Source: Nocardia macrotermitis (GTDB lineage Bacteria; Actinomycetota; Actinomycetes; Mycobacteriales; Mycobacteriaceae). From it: 64,000 nucleotides of DNA. How positions within the stretch are numbered: position 1 is the first letter of the stretch; every line of letters starts with the position of its first letter. Under the pieces are notes generated by a model that was not told where the DNA came from, searched no databases, and worked only from the letters and a program-made list of their open reading frames with translations. Location of the stretch: positions 1 through 64,000 of the forward strand of contig NZ_WEGK01000016.1 in NCBI RefSeq assembly GCF_009604405.1. Reading direction: 5' to 3'. The translations under genes and the position numbers were made by a program. This document shows positions 44,413-52,857 of the stretch, in pieces.

Positions 44413-44931
44413 GTGACATCGCAGATTCTCCGGCACGCCGCCGTGGTGCTCGCCGGTATGGCCAGCATCGGATTCACCGTTGCCGCAGGCACTTACGTCG
44501 TCAATCAGATGGCCGCCGACCAGCACACCACACCACGTCCGGAAGACGTTGCGGCCGAGCCGATTCCGGCGCCGCTGCCGACCGTCGAACCGGACGTTCC
44601 GCAACCGTCCACCGCCACAGTCCGTTTCGTGACCGATACGCGCGAACTGCCCGAATCCTTCGACCCGTACCTGCCGGTCGCGCTCGCCGCACCGGCCGAT
44701 CCGGGCATCCCGGTCACCGCGGCGGTCCAGGCGGACACCGAACCGAGCGCGCCGCTGCCCGGCGACACCTACATCGGCGCGAATCTGACCAGCCCCCAAC
44801 CGGATTCGCTGTCGATCACCCTCGACACCAACCTGTTCACACCGCTGACCACCACCTCCGGCAACACCCGGTTCCGCACCGATCTGGACGTGCGCCACGG
44901 AAGGATCACCCTGGCCCTGTCGAACTCCTGA
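44413..44931 (+). CDS. exported protein with Pro/Ala-rich linker, unknown function
   Basis: The 172-residue protein starts at GTG after GAGAGG. A single hydrophobic segment (about residues 9-30, AAVVLAGMASIGFTVAAGTYVV) acts as signal or anchor. An acidic, Pro/Ala-rich stretch follows (PEDVAAEPIPAPLPTVEPDVPQP), and the C-terminus is beta-rich (SITLDTNLFTPL). No family is recognised. Confidence 0.6.
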   Translation: MTSQILRHAAVVLAGMASIGFTVAAGTYVVNQMAADQHTTPRPEDVAAEPIPAPLPTVEPDVPQPSTATVRFVTDTRELPESFDPYLPVALAAPADPGIPVTAAVQADTEPSAPLPGDTYIGANLTSPQPDSLSITLDTNLFTPLTTTSGNTRFRTDLDVRHGRITLALSNS

Positions 44932-44979
44932 CCCGAAACCCGCTGTGCCCCACCGGGCTCCCGCCCGTTCCACACGCAT

Positions 44980-45030
44980 CTGCCGATAATCGTGCAATAA
45001 AGAGGACTCCTGTAGTACTTTTATCGGCAG
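44980..45030. promoter_or_regulatory. 10-bp perfect inverted repeat with 31-base spacer
   Basis: CTGCCGATAA (44980-44989) and TTATCGGCAG (45021-45030) frame an AT-rich stretch 22 bases before the SRPBCC start. It could be a regulatory site spanning the promoter or a weak terminator of the preceding gene. There is no T-tract, so an operator is preferred. Confidence 0.5.
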
Positions 45031-45052
45031 CCGTGGAACAGGGAGTACGCCT

Positions 45053-45562
45053 ATGGGCCACATCAAGTACGCGAGCGATGTCGGGGCGCCGGTGGAGGTC
45101 GCGTTCACGTATACGGACACTCCGATGTTCGTGCCGGAGTGGATGGTCGGCATCGCCACCTTCGAACCGGCGCAGGAGTCCGGTTACGGAGCCGGAGCCG
45201 TCTACCTCGCGACGTTGCGCTTGGGCGTATGGCATCCCACGGTCGAGTGTGAGATCACGCGGTACCGCCCGAACGCGGTCATCGGATACACGCTGCGCAG
45301 GCACCGCTCGGGGAAGGCGGTGCCTGCGGACTCCGATCCCATGCAGCCCCCCGCCGGATGGGGCACGCTGACCCTGCATTTCGATCCGCTCGGCTACGGC
45401 CGCACCGTGCTGACCTCGGAAATCGAGTACCCACAGGCACATCGGCTGCCCGGCCGGATGTGTGCCGCGCTGGTCCGCTGGACGCTGCGTCGCACCGAAT
45501 CCCAATTACGAAGAGCTATAGAGGAATTCCACGGTACAGATCTTGTCGGTCGGATTGCGTAG
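45053..45562 (+). CDS. SRPBCC-family (START-like) protein
   Basis: The 169-residue protein has the SRPBCC pattern of beta strands around a long C-terminal helix: IKYASDVGAPVEVAFTYTDTP, then FVPEWMVGIATFEP, and a final RMCAALVRWTLRRTESQLRRAIEEF helix. Such proteins bind hydrophobic ligands or assist polyketide and lipid enzymes. The ligand is unknown. It is followed by rnhA ten bases downstream, so they may be co-transcribed. Confidence 0.8.
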   Translation: MGHIKYASDVGAPVEVAFTYTDTPMFVPEWMVGIATFEPAQESGYGAGAVYLATLRLGVWHPTVECEITRYRPNAVIGYTLRRHRSGKAVPADSDPMQPPAGWGTLTLHFDPLGYGRTVLTSEIEYPQAHRLPGRMCAALVRWTLRRTESQLRRAIEEFHGTDLVGRIA

Positions 45563-45572
45563 GGTACCTGCC

Positions 45573-46217
45573 ATGATCATCGTGAGCACCGACGGATCCT
45601 GCCTCCGCAATCCCGGGGGCGCCATCGGCTGGGCCTGGGTCAACCATCAGGGCACCTCCGGCAGCGGGGGTGCCGTATCGGGCACCAACCAGGTCGCCGA
45701 GCTACGCGCGGTGCTCGAGGCGGTGGTCGCGCATCCGGGCGCGGAGCCGCTGTTCATCGAGAGCGATTCGCTGTACGCGATCAAATGCGCCTCGGAGTGG
45801 ATCTCCGGCTGGCGGATGAACGGCTGGCGCACCTCCAGCGGCGGCCCGGTCAAGAACGTGGAGTTGGTCCGGCACATCGACCAGGCCATCGCGAGCCGCC
45901 CCGGGCCGGTGCGGTTCCGCTGGGTGCGCGGCCACGTCGGCAACTACTTCAACGAGCAGGCCGATCAGCTCGCCGGTACCGCGGCCCGCCGAGCCGCGAC
46001 GGCCCCCGACGCCGCCGCGACCGGAAGTTCCGATCTGCCCGCTCTGACCATGCCCGATCCGATCACCACCGATCCGACCGAACCGATTCCGGTGATCGAA
46101 CCGGCCGAGCCGACCGAACCCATTCCCGCGGTCACCCCACGCACGAAAAAGGTTGCCGCACAAGCACAACCAGCTCGCGCGAAGTCCCGCAAGGCCGATG
46201 CGCTGACGCTGTTCTGA
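45573..46217 (+). CDS. rnhA: ribonuclease HI with long C-terminal extension
   Basis: The 214-residue protein begins with the RNase H domain (residues 1-145): Asp in STDGSCLRNPGG, Glu in QVAELRAVL, Asp in ESDSLYAI, then GHVGNYFNEQAD for the last Asp and the catalytic His loop. It cuts RNA in RNA-DNA hybrids. A Pro/Glu/Thr-rich extension of about 60 residues ending in a basic TRTKKVAAQAQ...KSRKADALTLF is unusual compared with the ordinary 150-160-residue enzyme. It is the last gene before a strong bidirectional terminator. Confidence 0.92.
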   Translation: MIIVSTDGSCLRNPGGAIGWAWVNHQGTSGSGGAVSGTNQVAELRAVLEAVVAHPGAEPLFIESDSLYAIKCASEWISGWRMNGWRTSSGGPVKNVELVRHIDQAIASRPGPVRFRWVRGHVGNYFNEQADQLAGTAARRAATAPDAAATGSSDLPALTMPDPITTDPTEPIPVIEPAEPTEPIPAVTPRTKKVAAQAQPARAKSRKADALTLF

Positions 46218-46254
46218 ACACGGCCGCCGTATCTGTGCCCACGGCGGCCCGCAA

Positions 46255-46294
46255 GCCTGACGGCAGTGGTGGATAGACCCCACTGCCGTCAGGC
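46255..46294. terminator. bidirectional hairpin terminator
   Basis: A perfect 15-bp stem GCCTGACGGCAGTGG (46255-46269) pairs with CCACTGCCGTCAGGC (46280-46294) over a 10-base loop. It lies between the convergent rnhA and Mce-associated genes. Confidence 0.9.
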
Positions 46295-46311
46295 GCGCGA
46301 TATTCGATGAA

Positions 46312-47250
46312 TCAGTTACCCGGCTGCGGGGCGCCCGTGCTCGGGGCCTGCTGGGTGTCCGCACCCGGAGCCTGCGCCTGCGCCGCGCCGGCCAGATCGT
46401 TGGTCATCGGCGATTGGAAGTTGTCGACCAGCCACTTGCCGTCCTTCTTCTCCAGCGAGGCCACCACACCGATGGTCAGCGCCTGCGGCGTCGGGGTCGC
46501 GGCCTTGGACTGGTTCTGCGTGATCAGCATGACCACCGACGCCTTGTTCGCGTCGCCGGACTCGAAGGCGCAGTGGATCTCGCCGACGGTCGAGCGGGCC
46601 TGCGCCTGCTGGGTGATCTGCTTGAGCGCGGAGGAGGCGCCGTCGAACTGGGTCAGCCAGTCACCGGCGGAACGGTCCTTGACCCGCTTCACGTAGTCGT
46701 CGAAGTTCTTCGCGTCGTAGGTGCCGACCTGATGACCGAAGTCGCAGGCCGCGGCCACGGCCGAGTCGCGCGCGTCGAGCTTGTCGCCGCGATCGCTGGC
46801 CTGCCACCAACCCACGGCCGCCACCGCACCGGCGACGACCACCAGGACGCCCGCACCGAATGCGGCCGCCATCGGCACCCAGCTGGTCCTGTTCTCGGCC
46901 GGTTCCGCGGCGACGGCCTTCGGTGCCTTCGGGGCCTTGGGCGCCTTCGCGGCCTTGACCGTCTCCTCCGCGACCGCCAGCTTCACCGTCTCGTCCTCGG
47001 CGGCCTTGTCGGCTTCCTTCTCGGAATCCTTCGCGTCGGCGTCCTTCGCGGTCGCGGTGGACAGCTTCACCGTCTCGTCAGCCGGTTCGGCATCCTTCGA
47101 GACGGATTCCTCCGCGCCGGAATCCGCGGCAGCGGACTCCTTCACGGGCTCGTCCTTCGCGGGCGCGGCGGGCTCGACGGTCTCGTCCGTCGCAGCCGTC
47201 TCCTCCGCCTTTCCGGTCGTCTTGTCGGTGGCGGCGTCGTCATCGGACAT
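46312..47250 (-). CDS. Mce-associated membrane protein
   Basis: The product has about 312 residues. A long N-terminal Ala/Glu/Lys/Asp-rich, low-complexity arm (residues 1-125, including a KAPKAPKAPKA stretch) is followed by one hydrophobic segment (VPMAAAFGAGVLVVVAGAVAAVGWW). The folded outer domain then shows the MAM pattern (RDSAVAAACDFGHQVGTYDAKNFDDYVKRV...STVGEIHCAFES). Mam proteins are thought to stabilise Mce complexes. It follows mceF after about 139 bases on the same strand, with no terminator between. A GTG at 47265 is an alternative start. Confidence 0.85.
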   Translation of the reverse strand: MSDDDAATDKTTGKAEETAATDETVEPAAPAKDEPVKESAAADSGAEESVSKDAEPADETVKLSTATAKDADAKDSEKEADKAAEDETVKLAVAEETVKAAKAPKAPKAPKAVAAEPAENRTSWVPMAAAFGAGVLVVVAGAVAAVGWWQASDRGDKLDARDSAVAAACDFGHQVGTYDAKNFDDYVKRVKDRSAGDWLTQFDGASSALKQITQQAQARSTVGEIHCAFESGDANKASVVMLITQNQSKAATPTPQALTIGVVASLEKKDGKWLVDNFQSPMTNDLAGAAQAQAPGADTQQAPSTGAPQPGN

Positions 47251-47389
47251 GAATGAATCTGTCACTTTCCCGGTACGCGGGTACGCACCGTATTGCCGGA
47301 TCGGGCCGGGCTACCAGGCCCGGACCATGCGGAACACCCGCCGAGTGTAGGCACTCGCCGACGGGATCGCCGCCGCACCGCGAAAACAC

Positions 47390-48559
47390 TCACCGAATCG
47401 GGGGCAGGGTCCGGGCATTCGGATCGCTTCCCGCCGGCATCTGCGCACCGTTGTTCGGGATGGCGGGCCGGGGAGCGTTCGCCGAACCACGAATCTGCTG
47501 ATCCGGCGGGGGGTTGGTGCAGTAGTTGTACTTGTTGAGCGTACCGTCACCCACTCGCCACGGAGCGCTCAGCGGGTGCGAGTACGCGCAGTACGGCCGC
47601 GGCCAGATGTCCACGATGGTGTAGAACTCGCCGTCGTGGGCCGGAACGCCGATCGCGGAACTACCGGTGACCAGCGCCGGGAACAGCGCGCGCAACGCGG
47701 GCAGCCGCAGCTCGGCGGCCTTGGTGATGGCCGCGAAGTTGGTCGCCAGCTTGGTGATCGGATCCGCGGTCTTGTCCAGCACCGCACCCAGCTCCTGCAT
47801 CTGGCCCGGGGCCTTGTCCAGGATCTTGGTCAGCTCGTCGTTGGCGTTGTTGAACTGCTTGAACAACGTCGACGAGTTGTCGGTCAGCGTGCCCAGATCG
47901 GGCTGCGCCTGCGAGGTGGTCGCCGCGATGGTGCGCAGATTCGCCAGCAGGTTGGTGGTCTGCGGCAGCAGGTTGTCCAGACCCGCGGTGACCAGGCTCA
48001 GCGCGTCGATCATGCTGCGCAGCTGATCGGGACCGCCGCTCAGCGCGGTGTCCATCTCCTTCAGGATCGTGCTGAGCCGGGCCGGATCGATCTGGGTGAA
48101 GAAGGAACTGGAATCGTCCAGCACCGCCCACACCGGCGTCGGCGTGTGGATCTTCTTCGCGTCGAACTTGATCACCGAACCGTTGGACAGGTACGGGGCC
48201 TGATCGGTCTTCGGGCGGAAGTCGATGTACTGCTCACCCGCGCCGGACAGCGCCTGCACCGCGACCTCGGTGTCCGAGGGAATCTTGTACCGCGAGTCGA
48301 TCGTGACGTCCGCGCGGATCGCGTCGCCGGCGTCGGTCAGGGTGATGTCCTGCACCTTGCCGATCCGGTAGCCGCGCAACGTGACGTCGTTGCCCGGCTG
48401 CAACCCGCCGGACTGGTCCAGATCGACCGTGACCGCGTACGTGCTCTCCAGCGGATTCACCCGCATCACGCTGACCAGCAGATACGACGCGCCGATCAGC
48501 AGTGCGATCACCAGCGCGACGTTCGACACCAGCATCTTGTGCCGTCGCACCCAGTTCAT
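47390..48559 (-). CDS. mceF: Mce-family protein, sixth of the operon (MceF)
   Basis: The 389-residue protein has an N-terminal membrane segment (MLVSNVALVIALLIGASYLLVSVM), then the MCE domain (YAVTVDLDQSGGLQPGNDVTLRGYRIGKVQDITL), and helical needle repeats from about residue 165 (ILKEMDTALSGGPDQLRSMIDAL...). The C-terminus is Pro-rich with two Cys pairs. Mce proteins assemble into a periplasmic-type tube that carries lipids from the outer to the inner membrane. Its ATG overlaps the mceE stop. Confidence 0.93.
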   Translation of the reverse strand: MNWVRRHKMLVSNVALVIALLIGASYLLVSVMRVNPLESTYAVTVDLDQSGGLQPGNDVTLRGYRIGKVQDITLTDAGDAIRADVTIDSRYKIPSDTEVAVQALSGAGEQYIDFRPKTDQAPYLSNGSVIKFDAKKIHTPTPVWAVLDDSSSFFTQIDPARLSTILKEMDTALSGGPDQLRSMIDALSLVTAGLDNLLPQTTNLLANLRTIAATTSQAQPDLGTLTDNSSTLFKQFNNANDELTKILDKAPGQMQELGAVLDKTADPITKLATNFAAITKAAELRLPALRALFPALVTGSSAIGVPAHDGEFYTIVDIWPRPYCAYSHPLSAPWRVGDGTLNKYNYCTNPPPDQQIRGSANAPRPAIPNNGAQMPAGSDPNARTLPPIR

Positions 48560-49734
48560 CGGTGACCCCCTTGCAACCGGCCCTGAACCACCTGCAACAC
48601 CTGGATCAGGCTGCCGGTGAAGTCCTGCGCGTCGCGCAGGTCCCAGAGTTTGCTGTGTGCCGGATCGGTGATCAGGCCGACGTCGAGGTTGGTCAGCGTC
48701 GCGGCGACCGCGAGGCTGTTGCCCTTGAATGAGGCATCCACACCGGGCTTCACCTGGTGCAGGGCATCGAGCATGGGGCCGAAGGACTGCTGCGACTTGG
48801 ACAGCGCCGTCATCAGCGTGCGCAGGTTGTCCAGCAGGCTGGCGAGCTGATCCGAGGTGGTGTTCGCGTAGTCGCCCAGGGCGGAGCTGGTGGTGGAGAT
48901 CTTGCCGAGCAGATCGCCGAGCGCCTTGTTGTTCTCGGCGATGGTGCCGATCATCGAAGGCAGCGTGTTGGCGACCTGGCCGAGCTCGTCGTGATGCACC
49001 TGGATCGTGTTGGCCAGCGTGTCGAATCCCTTGAGCACACCGTCGATCCGGGCGCTGTCCGCGTGCAGCGTGGTGGTCACGCTGGTCATCTGCCGGAGCA
49101 GATCGGCCAGCTGCTGCGGCTTGCCACCGACCACCGAATCCAGTTCGCCGGTCAGCTTGGTCAGCGCCGCGATACCGCCGCCGTTGAACAGCATCGACAC
49201 CGAGAGCAGCAGTTCCTCGACGGTCGCACCGGCCGAGGTGTGGTCGATCCCGATGGTGTCACCGCTCTGCAGCGGCGGCTGCGTCCCGGTATCCTTCGGC
49301 CTGCTCACCGCCACGAACACATCGCCCAGCGGGGTGGCCTGGCGCAGTTCGGCGGTGGTGTTCTTGGGCAGGTCGATGTCCTTGCGGATGGTCAGATCGA
49401 CCACGGCCTGGAAGTTCTTCGTGGTGATGTGCGAGACCGTACCGATATCCGAACCACCGATCTTCACCTTCGCCTGATCGGGCAGGTTCAGGGCGTTGGC
49501 GAAGACCGCGTGCACGGTGTAGGTGTCGCCCTGGGTGCCGGGTTTGGGCAGTGGCAGCGATTCCACCGTCAACCCGCACCCGGAGGCCAGGATCAGCACC
49601 GATGACGCCGCAGTAGCGGCAATCACGGTGCGGCTCAGTCGTTTTGCAGTGCTCCCGGGCCCTACGTGGTTACGCAGGCTGCCGCCTCCGGGCCTGACGG
49701 GAGCACTGGATCGTTTACGCATGAGTCGGATCAT
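48556..49734 (-). CDS. mceE: Mce-family lipoprotein (MceE)
   Basis: The 392-residue protein has an unusually long basic N-terminal part and a lipobox LASGC (cysteine near residue 53), as expected for the fifth Mce subunit (the LprK type). The MCE domain follows (YTVHAVFANALNLPDQAKVKIGGSDIGTVSHI), then long helices (LADLLRQMTSVTTTLHADSARIDGV). A shorter start (about 49719, MRKRS) is possible but ATGA overlap with mceD supports 49734. Confidence 0.93.
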   Translation of the reverse strand: MIRLMRKRSSAPVRPGGGSLRNHVGPGSTAKRLSRTVIAATAASSVLILASGCGLTVESLPLPKPGTQGDTYTVHAVFANALNLPDQAKVKIGGSDIGTVSHITTKNFQAVVDLTIRKDIDLPKNTTAELRQATPLGDVFVAVSRPKDTGTQPPLQSGDTIGIDHTSAGATVEELLLSVSMLFNGGGIAALTKLTGELDSVVGGKPQQLADLLRQMTSVTTTLHADSARIDGVLKGFDTLANTIQVHHDELGQVANTLPSMIGTIAENNKALGDLLGKISTTSSALGDYANTTSDQLASLLDNLRTLMTALSKSQQSFGPMLDALHQVKPGVDASFKGNSLAVAATLTNLDVGLITDPAHSKLWDLRDAQDFTGSLIQVLQVVQGRLQGGHR

Positions 49735-50840
49735 TTCGTCAATCCCAACATTGCCGCGGTCAACCCGAAGTCGGGACCGAGATCCTGCACCTTGCCGGTC
49801 CGGCAGCCGTCCGCGCGCATCTGGATCTTCTCGCAGAACGCGCTGACCACCTCACCGTCGAGCACCGTGCCGATCAGGGCGTGCAGCCGCACGAAGTGGC
49901 GGCCGCGGTCCATCGAGTTGTCCAGGTTCTGCAACAGCATCGGCGCGACGTCCACGACCTCGACCAGGCCCGCGGCGTTGGCGCGCAGCTGGCTGGTCAC
50001 GTTGGTCAGACCGGTGAGGCTGGAGGCCAGCTGATTCTGGTACTGGCCGAAGGTGCCACTGGTGTTGGACAGGAACGCGTTGAGCTGATCGAGCGTCCCC
50101 TGCAGACCCGGCGCCTGCTGCGCGAGCAGCGTGGACATCTGGGTGACCTTGTTGCTGAACTGCCGCACCGACTTGTCGTTGTCCGCCAGCATCGAGGTCA
50201 GCTCGTTGAGCTTGATGATGATCTCGGAGATGGCGTCCTTGTTGTTGACGCCGATCTTCAAGGCGCCGGACAGCGCGTTGAGCGTGTCGCGGATCTTCTC
50301 GCCCTGGCCGTTGACCATGTCGTACAGCAGCGTGCCGTCCAGCGGACCCGACTTGCCGTCGGTACCCGGCGCGGGCTTGAGCGACGCGGTGAACTGATCG
50401 ATGGTCTTGATCAGCGTGTCCAGCTCGACCGGGGTGCGGGTGGACTCGAGGGTCAGATGCGAATCGTCCGGCAGCGTCGGGCCGCCGGTGTACACCGGGG
50501 TCAGCTCGATATGCCGGTCGGTCACGATCGACGGCGAGATCAACGCCGCGACAACGTCTTTCGGGATCTTCACATCGCTGTCGATGGTCATGTGGACCTC
50601 GGCGTACTGACTGTGCGGGACGATCTTGTCCACCTTGCCGACCTGCAGGCCCAGCACGGTGATCGGATTGCCCTCGAACATGCCCGCGATGTTGCGGAAG
50701 TCCGCGGTGATGTGCGTACTGGCGCCGACCGTGTCCTGCACCGACAGCGGCATCGCCGAACAACTCCCGACCGCGACGGCTACCGCCCCGATCCCGAGGC
50801 CCTTCGCGATCCGCCCGATCGCCCGTGCGGTCGGTCTCAT
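49731..50840 (-). CDS. mceD: Mce-family protein with lipobox-like signal (MceD)
   Basis: The 369-residue protein starts at the ATG overlapping the mceC stop. The signal is MRPTARAIGRIAKGLGIGAVAVAVGSC, ending in a plausible lipobox (V-G-S-C, cysteine at residue 27). The MCE domain follows (THITADFRNIAGMFEGNPITVLGLQVGKVDKIV), then helical needle segments. The fourth Mce subunit is usually not a lipoprotein, so the lipobox is noteworthy. The alternative is cleavage or anchoring without lipid. Confidence 0.9.
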   Translation of the reverse strand: MRPTARAIGRIAKGLGIGAVAVAVGSCSAMPLSVQDTVGASTHITADFRNIAGMFEGNPITVLGLQVGKVDKIVPHSQYAEVHMTIDSDVKIPKDVVAALISPSIVTDRHIELTPVYTGGPTLPDDSHLTLESTRTPVELDTLIKTIDQFTASLKPAPGTDGKSGPLDGTLLYDMVNGQGEKIRDTLNALSGALKIGVNNKDAISEIIIKLNELTSMLADNDKSVRQFSNKVTQMSTLLAQQAPGLQGTLDQLNAFLSNTSGTFGQYQNQLASSLTGLTNVTSQLRANAAGLVEVVDVAPMLLQNLDNSMDRGRHFVRLHALIGTVLDGEVVSAFCEKIQMRADGCRTGKVQDLGPDFGLTAAMLGLTK

Positions 50841-51832
50841 CCCTGGCACCCCTCGATCACTCGGGCGAAGCACAACCAGTTGTCCGGGAACAGCCACGGC
50901 AGGGCGACCTCGCCGTACGGGCCGTTGCCGAACGCATTGTTCAACTGCCGCAACGCGGGCGGCATGATCGACAGCAGCCGATCCAGGTTGTCCTTGTTCT
51001 TCTGCAGACCCGCGGCCATCGTGTCGAGCTGGTCGATGGTCGGGCCGATCTGGTTGTTGTTCTGCGCGCCGATCTGCTGCAACTGCTTGGTCAGCGACGC
51101 GACGTTGTTGAGCAGCTGACGCAGCAGCTGCTGACGTTCCATCACCCGGTTGGCGATCGCCTCGCCCTGGGTGATCACCAGCAGCACGCTGTTGCGGTTG
51201 TCACCGAGGATCTTGGTGACCCGGTCCAGATTCTTGAGCAGGCCGTCGACCTGCTCCTTGCGATCGTTGATGGTCTTGGCCAGCGCGCCGACGCTGTTCA
51301 GCGCCTCCGCGGTCAACTGCGGGGAACCGTCGAGCTGATCGCCCAGCACCTTGAAGGTCTGGGTCAGCTTCTGGGTGTCCAGGGCCTCGAACTTCGGGGT
51401 GCCGATCTGGATGACGTCGGACAGGTCGTAGGGGACCGTGGTGTTGTTCTTGTGGATCCGGCCGCCCTTCAGATCCGAGCCCTCGCCCGGATCCAGGCTG
51501 ACGTAGCGCGCCCCCAGCAGCGTGGCCATCTTGATCGCGGCCTTGGCGTCCGCGCCGAGTTCCACGTCGCCGTTGATCTGCAACGTGATCAGCACATGGT
51601 CGCCCTCGATCTTCTCGCCGGACACCGTGCCGACCGGCACACCGGCCACGTCGACCTTGTCACCGGTCTTGAGACCGGCGGTCTGCGCGAATTCGGCCTC
51701 GATCGCCCGCTTGCCGACACCGAGTTTGCCGAAACTCGTGGAGCCGACCACCAGCAGCACCACCACGGCCACACCGATGATGCCCAGCCAGAAGGGGCGG
51801 TTCGCGCTGAAACGTTCCTTGAACTTCGTCAT
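50837..51832 (-). CDS. mceC: Mce-family protein (MceC)
   Basis: The 331-residue protein begins MTKFKERFSANRPFWLGIIGVAVVVLLVVGSTSF, a membrane anchor, then the MCE domain (AEFAQTAGLKTGDKVDVAGVPVGTVSGEKI) and helices (LTQTFKVLGDQLDGS). The start is taken at the ATG overlapping the mceB stop; the longer frame to 51925 would overlap too much of mceB. It lacks the long proline-rich tail of some MceC proteins. Confidence 0.92.
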   Translation of the reverse strand: MTKFKERFSANRPFWLGIIGVAVVVLLVVGSTSFGKLGVGKRAIEAEFAQTAGLKTGDKVDVAGVPVGTVSGEKIEGDHVLITLQINGDVELGADAKAAIKMATLLGARYVSLDPGEGSDLKGGRIHKNNTTVPYDLSDVIQIGTPKFEALDTQKLTQTFKVLGDQLDGSPQLTAEALNSVGALAKTINDRKEQVDGLLKNLDRVTKILGDNRNSVLLVITQGEAIANRVMERQQLLRQLLNNVASLTKQLQQIGAQNNNQIGPTIDQLDTMAAGLQKNKDNLDRLLSIMPPALRQLNNAFGNGPYGEVALPWLFPDNWLCFARVIEGCQG

Positions 51833-52857
51833 GGGCGGCACACCGCCGAATGGGAGTTCCCGCCGATCTGGGTGAGCAGACCGCGCGGCAGCAGCACGTT
51901 GTAGAGCGAGACGTCCAGGCTGCACACGTACGCGCTGGCGTAGGCGCCGTCCTGGGTGAACGAACCGAGCGAGGCCATCACCTTCGGCAGGTCGATCGCG
52001 GCCTGGTCGAGTTTGGCGCCGTTACCGATCAGCATGGTCAGGGCGCTGGTGCTGGCGTTCTGCGCGGCCGCGATCTTGGGCTGCACACCGCCGAGCATCT
52101 TCACCATCGCCGTGGTGGCGTCGGCGATCTTGACCGTCGAGGCCTGCAGGGACTGGCCCTGTTGGTACAGCCCGCCGATCAGCGCGCGGGTCTGGGTCAC
52201 CAGTGTCTCCAATTCGTCACCTCGTTTCGCCAGGCCCGCCATGACGCCCGACAGGTTGGTGATCACGTCGGACAGGATGGCGTCGCGGCGCTGGAAGTCG
52301 CCCGCCAGGGCCGCGGCCTGGGTGATGAACGCGCTCAACGAGACTCCGTCACCCTGCAACGCCTGGATGAAGGTGTTGGACAGCTCGTTCACCTGCGCGG
52401 GTTGCAGGGTCTGGAACAGCGGCTGGAAACCGTTGAGCAGTCCGGAGATGTCGAAGGACGGTTCCGTCTGGGCCAGCGGGATGGTGCCGCCCTCGTGCAG
52501 CGGCGCCGCCACCCCCTTGGTGCCGGGGGCGAGCGCGACGTACCGCTGGCCGATCAGGTTCTGGTAGCGGACCAGGGCCTTGGTGGTGCCGTACAGCGTC
52601 TGGTCGTTCTGCACGATGAAACTGACCACCGCGTGATGCTGCTTGTCCAGGTCGATCTTCTCGACCTTGCCCACCCGCACACCGGCCATCCGAACGTCGT
52701 CGCCGGGCCGCAGGCCCAGCACGTCGCTGAAGGTGGCCTTGTAGGTGGTGGTGGAGCCACTCACGCTGCGCGCCAAGGTATTCCAGATGAGCACGGTCAC
52801 CAGGATCGACACGATCGCGAAGACGCCGAAGCCGATAAGGGGTTTGCGAATAGTCAT
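51829..52857 (-). CDS. mceB: Mce-family protein (MceB)
   Basis: The 342-residue protein has an N-terminal anchor (LIGFGVFAIVSILVTVLIWNTLA) and an MCE domain (YKATFSDVLGLRPGDDVRMAGVRVGKVEKI). Helical repeats follow (LLNGFQPLFQTLQPAQVNELSNTFI), then a C-terminal Cys-containing segment (YVCSLDVSLYNV). It is second in the A-F run, overlapping mceA by four bases. Confidence 0.93.
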   Translation of the reverse strand: MTIRKPLIGFGVFAIVSILVTVLIWNTLARSVSGSTTTYKATFSDVLGLRPGDDVRMAGVRVGKVEKIDLDKQHHAVVSFIVQNDQTLYGTTKALVRYQNLIGQRYVALAPGTKGVAAPLHEGGTIPLAQTEPSFDISGLLNGFQPLFQTLQPAQVNELSNTFIQALQGDGVSLSAFITQAAALAGDFQRRDAILSDVITNLSGVMAGLAKRGDELETLVTQTRALIGGLYQQGQSLQASTVKIADATTAMVKMLGGVQPKIAAAQNASTSALTMLIGNGAKLDQAAIDLPKVMASLGSFTQDGAYASAYVCSLDVSLYNVLLPRGLLTQIGGNSHSAVCRP

